Shown one piece after another: positions 22,450 through 28,887 of a DNA stretch of 36,207 bases. Under the pieces are notes generated by a model. It saw nothing but the letters and a program-made list of their open reading frames with translations. It was not told the DNA's origin and made no database searches. Every line of letters starts with the position of its first letter. Position 1 is the stretch's first letter. The position numbers and the translations under genes were made by a program. Origin of the DNA: Protofrankia sp. CiT1 (GTDB lineage Bacteria > Actinomycetota > Actinomycetes > Frankiales > Frankiaceae); the NCBI RefSeq assembly GCF_917627385.1, contig NZ_CAKJTL010000151.1:1-36207 (forward strand), given 5' to 3'.

Positions 22450-23672
22450 CCGAGACCCCCAGGCAGGTCGTGGTCACCGGCCTCGGGGCAACCACTCCTG
22501 TCGGCGGCGATGTCGCATCCACCTGGGAGGGGCTGCTCGCGGGCCGCTCCGGGGTCCGCCGCCTCACCGAGGACTGGGTCGAGCAGCTGCCCGTGCACAT
22601 CGGCGCGCCCTTGGCGGTGGAACCCCCGCTGGGCCGGGTCGAGGCCCGTACCCTCGACCGGGTCCAACAACTCGCCCTGGTCGCGGCCAGGGAGGCCTGG
22701 GCCGACGCCGGCACCCCCGACGTCGACCCTGAACGCCTCGCCGCGGTGATCGGCTCCGGCATCGGCGGAGTCCTGACCCTGCTGGGCCAGTACGACGTGC
22801 TGCGGGAGCGGGGGCCGCGGCGGGTCTCCCCGCATGTGGTGCCGATGCTGATGCCCAACGGGCCGGCCGCGACCGTCGGGCTCGCCTTCACCGCTCGTGC
22901 CGGGGTGCACGCCCCGGTCAGCGCCTGCGCGTCCGGCGCGGAGGCAATCAGCCATGCGCTGGACATGCTCCGGGCTGGCCGGGCCGACATCGCGATCGCG
23001 GGCGGCTCAGAGGCGGCGATCCACGCTCTGCCCCTTGCGGGATTCGCCCAGATGCAGGCCCTGTCCCGGCGCAACGACGCGCCCGCCACGGCGTCCCGGC
23101 CGTTCGACAAGGGCCGGGACGGCTTCGTCCTCGGGGAGGGTGCGGGGGTGCTGGTCCTGGAGACCGCGGAGCACGCCCGCGCCCGCGGCGCGCGGGTGTA
23201 CGCCACGCTGGCCGGTTCGGGGATCAGCGCGGACGCCTACCATGTGGCGGCGCCCGAACCCGGCGGGGCCGGGGCGGCGCGGGCCGTGCGCGCGGCATTG
23301 CGCTCCGCCGGGCTCGTCCCGACCGATGTCGTGCACATCAACGCCCACGCCACCTCCACTCCGGCCGGGGACGTCGCCGAGGCCCGTGCGCTGCGGGCCG
23401 CGCTCGGTGCCGCGCTCGACACCGTGACGGTGACCTCGACCAAGTCGATGACCGGGCATCTGCTGGGCGCGGCCGGCGCGGTCGAGGCGGTGTTCTGTGT
23501 CCTGGCGTTGCGGGAGCGGACGGTACCGGCGACCCGTAACCTCGACGCTCTCGACGACGAGATCGACCTGGACGTGGTGTCCATCGATAACCGTGCCATC
23601 CCCACCGGGGCGGTGCTGTCGAACTCGTTCGGTTTCGGCGGGCACGACGTCTGCCTCGCTTTCACACCCTGA
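22446..23672 (+). CDS. fabF: Beta-ketoacyl-ACP synthase II
   Basis: The 408-residue elongating condensing enzyme of FAS II has its nucleophile Cys161 in PVSACASGAEAISHALDM, the first His in NAHATSTPAGD, the Lys in STKSMTGHLLGAAGAVEA with the second His, and a C-terminal SNSFGFGGHD loop. The N-terminus VVVTGLGATTPVGGDVASTWEGLLAG is diagnostic. The GTG start at 22446 overlaps acpP. A strong hairpin begins 23 bases after the stop, so the co-directional accD probably has its own promoter. Only one KAS II gene is present, whereas the mycobacterial cluster has kasA and kasB. Confidence 0.96.
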   Translation: MTETPRQVVVTGLGATTPVGGDVASTWEGLLAGRSGVRRLTEDWVEQLPVHIGAPLAVEPPLGRVEARTLDRVQQLALVAAREAWADAGTPDVDPERLAAVIGSGIGGVLTLLGQYDVLRERGPRRVSPHVVPMLMPNGPAATVGLAFTARAGVHAPVSACASGAEAISHALDMLRAGRADIAIAGGSEAAIHALPLAGFAQMQALSRRNDAPATASRPFDKGRDGFVLGEGAGVLVLETAEHARARGARVYATLAGSGISADAYHVAAPEPGGAGAARAVRAALRSAGLVPTDVVHINAHATSTPAGDVAEARALRAALGAALDTVTVTSTKSMTGHLLGAAGAVEAVFCVLALRERTVPATRNLDALDDEIDLDVVSIDNRAIPTGAVLSNSFGFGGHDVCLAFTP

Positions 23673-23695
23673 CATCCATATACCTGACGACTTCA

Positions 23696-23738
23696 CCCGT
23701 GCGGGCCTGCATGCCTGGTTATTTCAGGTCCGCACGGG
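23696..23738 (+). terminator. 14-bp hairpin between fabF and accD
   Basis: CCCGTGCGGGCCTG (23696-23709) pairs with CAGGTCCGCACGGG (23725-23738), 13 Watson-Crick pairs plus one G-U, around a 15-nt loop. It is the strongest hairpin noted in the window and lies just downstream of the fabF stop. It has no U-tract. It is probably a terminator or attenuator separating the fab operon from accD. The remaining gap to 23947 shows no other clear feature. Confidence 0.65.
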
Positions 23739-23960
23739 CACCCGAGACGGGCACCCGGCACTGAATTCCGGGGCTCCGCGACAGGCCCAGCCGGTCGACG
23801 GCCGCGTGACAATGGCTCGCGCACACGGCCGGAGAACCCAGTGACCTCAAACCGGTCAGCGGCGGCATGACTTTACAGGACCCCGCGGATCGCGACATGA
23901 CCAGCGGGAAGTCGTCTCCTTCGCGCCGCCCGAGACACTATGATCTCAAGGAGACAAAAA

Positions 23961-25352
23961 ATGAGTCTCTCTACGCTCGAACGCATTGACCCACGCATTC
24001 CGTCAGCCCGGCTGACCCAGTTCTTCGATCCTGATTCATTCGAGCCCTTCACCACGGCGGACAGCTCCGGGGTGCTGGCTGGAAAAGGCACCGTTGATGG
24101 CAGTCCGGTCGTCGCCTTCGCCACGGACGCGACCATTCAGGGCGGAGCGATGGGCCGTGACGGCTGTGCGCGGATCGTCCACGCTATCGAGGCCGCGGTG
24201 CGCCTCGACGCTCCGGTGGTGGGAATCTGGCATTCCGGAGGCGCTCGGCTCCAGGAGGGTGTGGCGTCTCTTGACGGTGTCGGCCGCGTGTTCGCGGCAA
24301 CCGTGCGAGCATCCGGGCGGATCCCACAGCTGTCCCTGGTGCTGGGTGCCGCCGCGGGTGGCGCGGCGTACGGCCCCGCGCTGACCGACATCGTCCTCAT
24401 GGGCCCGGATGCCAAAATCTTCGTTACCGGCCCGGATGTCGTACGCACCGTGACCGGCGAGGACTGCACCGCCGACAGCCTGGGCGGAGCCGATGTACAC
24501 GCACGCCGCAGCGGCGTGGTCGCGATCACCTGTGACTCCGACGAGGCCGCCATCGAACGCACCCGGCGGCTGTGCGCGCTCCTTGCCGATCAGGGCGAAA
24601 TCGGACCGGTGCGGGATCGCGACCTCGGCAGCCTTCTGCCGGAGTCACCCCGCCGTGCGTACGACGTGCGCCCGCTGGTCGCGGGCGTCCTTGACGGCGA
24701 GGTGCTCGAACTCCACCCGAAGTGGGCACCGAACATCGTCACCGCGCTCGGCCGGCTCGGTGGCCGCACGGTCGGTGTGGTCGCGAACAACCCGCTGCGC
24801 CGTGGCGGCTGCCTGGACGCGGCGTCCGCCGAAAAGGCGTCCCGTTTCGTACGGATGTGCGACTCCTTCGGAGTACCGCTGATCGTCCTGGTCGATGTGC
24901 CGGGTTACCTCCCAGGCGTCGGCCAGGAATGGGAAGGCGTGGTCCGGCGCGGCGCGAAACTGCTCTATGCGTTCTCCGAGTGCGCTGTGCCCCGCGTCAC
25001 CGTCGTCACCCGCAAGGCATACGGCGGCGCCTACATCGCGATGAACGCCAGCTGCCTGGGCGCAACAGCCGTGTACGCATGGCCAACAGCGGAGGTCGCG
25101 GTGATGGGAGCCGAGGCCGCCGTGGGAATCCTGCACCGCCGCACGCTGGCGGAGGTCCCGGCGCAGCGCCGCTCAACCGTGCTTGCAGAACTCACCGCCG
25201 AACATGCGCGCCTGGTCGGCGGGATCGACCGAGCCGTGGAACTGGGAGTGGTGGACGCCGTGGTGACACCCGCCGACACCCGCGCGGTCATCGCCAGCAC
25301 CCTTGCCGGGGCACCCGCCGGCCGTGGCTCCCACGGCAACATCCCCCTGTAA
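23961..25352 (+). CDS. Acyl-CoA carboxylase carboxyltransferase (beta) subunit, AccD6-like
   Basis: The 463-residue protein is the carboxyltransferase half of a biotin-dependent acyl-CoA carboxylase, which makes malonyl-CoA (or methylmalonyl-CoA) from the acyl-CoA and carboxybiotin. Typical motifs are the oxyanion loops VLGAAAGGAAYGPALTDIVLM and RKAYGGAYIAMN, plus GPDVVRTVTGE and LVDVPGYLPGVGQEWEG. The ATG at 23961 is chosen over an in-frame ATG at 23940 because AAGGAGAC lies just ahead of it. A carboxyltransferase gene at the end of a fab cluster mirrors mycobacterial accD6 and would supply the substrate used by FabD. No biotinylated alpha subunit is nearby. The stop codon lies in a 21-base tandem duplication. 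Confidence 0.9.
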   Translation: MSLSTLERIDPRIPSARLTQFFDPDSFEPFTTADSSGVLAGKGTVDGSPVVAFATDATIQGGAMGRDGCARIVHAIEAAVRLDAPVVGIWHSGGARLQEGVASLDGVGRVFAATVRASGRIPQLSLVLGAAAGGAAYGPALTDIVLMGPDAKIFVTGPDVVRTVTGEDCTADSLGGADVHARRSGVVAITCDSDEAAIERTRRLCALLADQGEIGPVRDRDLGSLLPESPRRAYDVRPLVAGVLDGEVLELHPKWAPNIVTALGRLGGRTVGVVANNPLRRGGCLDAASAEKASRFVRMCDSFGVPLIVLVDVPGYLPGVGQEWEGVVRRGAKLLYAFSECAVPRVTVVTRKAYGGAYIAMNASCLGATAVYAWPTAEVAVMGAEAAVGILHRRTLAEVPAQRRSTVLAELTAEHARLVGGIDRAVELGVVDAVVTPADTRAVIASTLAGAPAGRGSHGNIPL

Positions 25353-25382
25353 GAGCGCCCGATCCCCCTGTAAGAGCGCCCG
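25341..25382. repeat. Perfect 21-base tandem duplication over the accD stop codon, related to R2
   Basis: The units 25341-25361 and 25362-25382 are identical, and each contains CTGTAAGAGCGCCCG. The TAA of the first copy (25350-25352) is the accD stop. The TAAGAGCGCCCGGCAA part also matches the end of R2 copies near 28813 and 32530-32697. Confidence 0.95.
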
Positions 25383-25420
25383 GCAAATCGCCGTCGTCCA
25401 GGTATCACAGCCGGGACGAC

Positions 25421-25437
25421 GGCGCGGCTGCCGCGCC
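25421..25437. terminator. GC hairpin between convergent accD and the FtsH-like gene
   Basis: GGCGCGG-CTG-CCGCGCC is a perfect 7-bp stem with a 3-nt loop. Its position between two converging genes suits a two-way terminator. The rest of 25383-25510 shows only GGTC-rich short repeats near 25480-25510. Confidence 0.5.
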
Positions 25438-25510
25438 CCCGGCGTGAGCGGGTATGGCGCGCGGCAAGCTGCTCGTGCCGGTCAGATCCGATCGGTCCGG
25501 TCTGGTCAGG

Positions 25511-27841
25511 TCAGTCCGGACCCGCCGAGGCCGCGGCCCTGCTGAGATCGGGTAGCCGCAGCTGCTCGGTGGGATGGCCCCGGTGTGCCTGGACGGCACT
25601 GAGGTGATATTCCTCCGCCAGGTCGAGAAAGTCGGGCTCGTGGTAGCGGCGACCATCCAGCGTGGGACCGAGCGTACCCTTCATGATCGCTTCAACATCC
25701 TCGCCGGTAATGGTCTTGTTCGTCTCCAGCGCGTGGGTCACCGCGAGAACCTCCCGGCGATTGTCCGACAGTATGACCTCGGTCCGTTGATACAGCTCCT
25801 GGAGCTTGGCCTCGACCTCATCGGCGAACCCGCCACCGAGGTACCCCGGGCTGCCAGCGGTGTGCGCCGGATTGCCGTCGAGACCCGAGGCCAGCGCCGG
25901 GCGGGACATCAGCGTGCTGCCCATCGCGTGCCTGCCGATGCTGCGGGCGACAAGTTCGGTGGCGGCATGCAGGTCACCGCCGACTCCCTGGGTGTGGTCA
26001 CCGTCGAAGAACATCCGCTCGCCCACGATGGAGGCCAGGAAGGTCATCACATCGATCTCGACCTCGGACCGCCAGTCGACGAACCGGTCCTCCAACGGCA
26101 CCGGAGCCACGAACCCACCGGTGTCCCCGCGGCGCTCGATGCTCGCCATGTCGATGACCATGTGCTTCTGCAACCGGTACATGACCACCGCATGGCATGC
26201 CTCGTGCAGGGCGATGCTGTGGCGCTCCCGCTCCACGTACTCGTGGTCGTCGGGCAGGCCGTGTTCCTTGATTGACTTGGCACGCAGCAGATCAGGCCAG
26301 GTGACGACCTCACGGCCGGCCTTGATGGCCTGGATGAGAGCCTCGTTGACCATGTCCTTGATACTCGCGCCGGTGGCGTAGGGGCTCATCACGGCAAGCC
26401 GCTCGACCTGATCGGGCGTCACCTCGTGGGTGACCTTCGCCAGATAGCCGTTGAAAGTCCGTACCCGGCCCTCCTTGCTCGGGTAGCCCACCTTGTAGAT
26501 GCGGTCGATCCGGCCGGGGCGCAACAGCGCCTCGTCCAGTGACTGCGGCATGTTCGTCGCCATCATGACCATGATTCGGTACTTCGGTGGCGGCTTCGGG
26601 CGCATGCCCAGAGCACGCCGCACGACCCGGTTGAGGAAGCCACGCGGCTTCTTCAGACCCGATATCTCGGTGAGCAGCGCCTGCAGCGTTCCGTCGAAAC
26701 TGGACTGACCACCGCCGCCGCCACCGGGAACCACGAACCGGGCTTCCACCAGTTGCCGGCGCGCCGAGTTGCTCGCGTAGGTCATCCCGTTGCAGGAGCC
26801 GCCGGAGCCGATCAGGCCGGTCCAGCTGCCGTCAGCGTGACCGGACGGCGTCGACCGCCCGAAGTCACCACCGGCGAGCTGACCACGATTGCCCAGAGTA
26901 TCGGCTTCATCAAAGAAAACAATCACACCGCCATACCGCAGGGAGAGTTTGCGCAGCTTGCGGAAAAGGCTCTTCACCTTCATCACACCGACACCGAAGA
27001 ACATGGCCTGAAAGGCGCCCGGGTCGACAAAGACATAGGGTTTCCCAGTCTCACCGGCGACCGCCTCCGCGATCAGCGTCTTCCCGGTGCCGGGCGGGCC
27101 CCACAGCAGGATGCCCCCGGGCACGTACCCGCCCCGGCTTTCGATCTCCTGCGGTTTCTCCAGGTAGAAGACCGCTTCCTTGACCCGGGACAGAACGTGG
27201 TCCTGGCCCCACACGTCGGTGAACCGGGTCTTGATGTCCTCGGGGAAGTACACATCCACACCACCGCGGGAGAGGAACCAGAACAACAGCGCAAACTGCC
27301 CGATGGTGATAAACATGATAAACATGATCTGCACCACGAACGGGGCCGCCCGCCAGATATCGCCGGGCAGCCCAATGATCGCGTTGAACACGGAGTCGTG
27401 CTTGATCCGGGCGTAGACAAACGCGAAGACCGCGGCCGTCGCCACCCATTTCAGGGCACGGCCGATGCGGTAGCGGTTCCAGTCGTTGAGCTGGCGCAGG
27501 CGGCGCTCGAAGCGGCCGAAGACCCTGTCGGTCCAGAAGACGTAATACTCCGACGACCGCTCGCCGATCAACATGTGGATCTGGCGGACAACCTCGATCG
27601 CGATCAGCGCCAACAGCCACCAGCTCGACGACACCTGCTCACGCACGGCGTCGGACCAGCCCATGATCGGATTGTCCGCCGTAGCCGCGGCCACCACGAA
27701 CACGAACAACGCACCGAACAGGACGAGAAACTTTATTCTGTCCCAAAACACCAGAGGCTTGCGCACCGGCGGCGCCGGCTCAGGTTGCGGGGGCACGACG
27801 GGGCCGATCGGGGACGGCTGCGCCGGCGGGGCCTGATTCAT
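25511..27841 (-). CDS. Divergent FtsH-like membrane AAA+ metalloprotease
   Basis: The 776-residue protein has a Pro-rich N-terminus (1-30) and about four membrane segments (~37-54, 74-92, 131-145, 166-190) instead of FtsH's usual two. The AAA+ module has Walker A GPPGTGKT (248-255), the pore loop MFFGVGVMKVKSLF, Walker B VIVFFDEAD (306-314) and the arginine finger RPGR (441-444). A zinc-protease domain follows, with HEACH (546-550) and the third ligand Asp623 in GVGGDLHAAT. Two inserts are unusual: a Gly/Ser-rich ~65-residue stretch after Walker B (319-383), and a basic stretch (398-420). ATPase and protease residues are all present, so it is probably active in quality control of membrane proteins. 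The ATG lies 10 bases after the stop of the lipoprotein gene, implying one operon. Confidence 0.88.
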   Translation of the reverse strand: MNQAPPAQPSPIGPVVPPQPEPAPPVRKPLVFWDRIKFLVLFGALFVFVVAAATADNPIMGWSDAVREQVSSSWWLLALIAIEVVRQIHMLIGERSSEYYVFWTDRVFGRFERRLRQLNDWNRYRIGRALKWVATAAVFAFVYARIKHDSVFNAIIGLPGDIWRAAPFVVQIMFIMFITIGQFALLFWFLSRGGVDVYFPEDIKTRFTDVWGQDHVLSRVKEAVFYLEKPQEIESRGGYVPGGILLWGPPGTGKTLIAEAVAGETGKPYVFVDPGAFQAMFFGVGVMKVKSLFRKLRKLSLRYGGVIVFFDEADTLGNRGQLAGGDFGRSTPSGHADGSWTGLIGSGGSCNGMTYASNSARRQLVEARFVVPGGGGGGQSSFDGTLQALLTEISGLKKPRGFLNRVVRRALGMRPKPPPKYRIMVMMATNMPQSLDEALLRPGRIDRIYKVGYPSKEGRVRTFNGYLAKVTHEVTPDQVERLAVMSPYATGASIKDMVNEALIQAIKAGREVVTWPDLLRAKSIKEHGLPDDHEYVERERHSIALHEACHAVVMYRLQKHMVIDMASIERRGDTGGFVAPVPLEDRFVDWRSEVEIDVMTFLASIVGERMFFDGDHTQGVGGDLHAATELVARSIGRHAMGSTLMSRPALASGLDGNPAHTAGSPGYLGGGFADEVEAKLQELYQRTEVILSDNRREVLAVTHALETNKTITGEDVEAIMKGTLGPTLDGRRYHEPDFLDLAEEYHLSAVQAHRGHPTEQLRLPDLSRAAASAGPD

Positions 27842-27851
27842 GTTCGTTACC

Positions 27852-28562
27852 TCAGGTGATCGGCTTGATCGTGAACGATGTCTGGACCTTCTGGATCTCG
27901 ACCCGATGCCGGTCATAGCACCAGGACGAGCAGGCGAACACAAGCTGGTACAACCTGGTCTGATCACGGTCCAGCAGGCTTGTCTGGTCGACGGTGACGA
28001 GCCCGGTGCCCAGATGGAGCTGGTACACCAGATGAAGACCGTGGACGCCGCCCTCCCGGTGGACGAGATCCTCGGCCAGCAGGAGGAATTCGGGCTCAAG
28101 CCGGGCACGCTCGGGGTTCTGCCGGACCGCCTCCTCCTGCGCCTGGATCTCCTGGTCGATGGAGACGAGCTGGTTGCGCAGGTCATTGGTGGACAACGTG
28201 GCCGCCTCTTCCGGCAGAAGCTGGCGGACCTGCACGAATCCCTTGGGGTCGGCCGCGTCTGGAAGCAGCAGGTTCCTGTCGTCGAACTTCGGCGCGGCGT
28301 CAATCCCCACAACCCACTCACGGGTGGCCAACGTGCGCGCGGCCTCCGGACTGACGTTTCGGGTGTCGATCCCGATGAAGGCGGGTCCGGGCATCAGCTG
28401 ATGCTGCCACGCACTCGGGATCTTGAGAAACGTACCGGCGTCCTTGTTCGTCACATACTGGTAACGAGCCGAGCCACAGCCGGCAAGAAGAACGACAGCG
28501 GCGAGGAGCGCCGGCACAACCAACGCGACGCGTCCCCGTAGCGTGCTGGTTCTCCCGCTCAC
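27852..28562 (-). CDS. Lipoprotein paired with the FtsH-like protease
   Basis: The 236-residue protein has a basic N-terminus, the hydrophobic core VALVVPALLAAVVLL and a lipobox AGCGS, so it should be anchored to the outer face of the cytoplasmic membrane. The mature part begins ARYQYVTNKDAGTFLKIPSAWQ, followed by a charged Glu-rich helix region (~130-165). The C-terminal half contains FACSSWCYDRHRVEIQKVQTSF, with two cysteines that could form a disulfide. No known domain is recognised. The GTG at 28562 was chosen because CTGGAGG lies 6 bases upstream and the signal peptide then has normal length. It is probably co-transcribed with the protease, so a substrate-adaptor or sensor role is plausible, but that is inference. 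Confidence 0.72.
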   Translation of the reverse strand: MSGRTSTLRGRVALVVPALLAAVVLLAGCGSARYQYVTNKDAGTFLKIPSAWQHQLMPGPAFIGIDTRNVSPEAARTLATREWVVGIDAAPKFDDRNLLLPDAADPKGFVQVRQLLPEEAATLSTNDLRNQLVSIDQEIQAQEEAVRQNPERARLEPEFLLLAEDLVHREGGVHGLHLVYQLHLGTGLVTVDQTSLLDRDQTRLYQLVFACSSWCYDRHRVEIQKVQTSFTIKPIT

Positions 28563-28887
28563 GGCCAACCTCCAGAATCTGGTGAGGCTGTGCCTATGGT
28601 GCAGCACAGCCCCCCTGCGTGGCACCTTCTCTGAGAAAACCGCGTGCATGCAATGGGCTTCACGGCCTCGACCAGCCGAGATCCGATAGATCATCCAAAA
28701 AAGTCCACCCGGTACAATCCAGTAACATCGCCGTAGGTGATCGCCTCAACCATCATGCCGTGCCAGCCGCCGACGGTCAGCCCGAACGAGCCCAGCAGTG
28801 TCCGGCCCGACCTAGGAGCGCCCGGCAACAGGGGCGTGGATCAAGGAGCGGGGCTGGAAGTTCGCCGAGGCCTGCCGGCGGCGACCG
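28563..28887. other. Intergenic region with promoter-like AT-rich part and an R2 repeat
   Basis: No gene is supported. Positions 28680-28735 are AT-rich for this genome and include a run of six A on the plus strand; this would suit the promoter of the minus-strand lipoprotein-protease operon. Positions 28813-28858 are an R2 repeat. The 3' end of the GGDEF-EAL gene closes the gap. Confidence 0.5.
28813..28858 (+). repeat. Interspersed repeat family R2, fullest copy
   Basis: It contains TAGGAGCGCCCGGCAACAGG, then GGCGTGGATCAAGGAGCGGG and GCTGG. It matches 1234-1279 closely and 32657-32697 in inverted orientation. It lies 30 bases past the end of the GGDEF-EAL gene. Confidence 0.75.

Noticed and set aside
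24805-24825. GGCTGCCTGGACGCGGCGTC within accD resembling R1
   Set aside because: The match is short and lies in conserved accD coding sequence, so it is coincidental.
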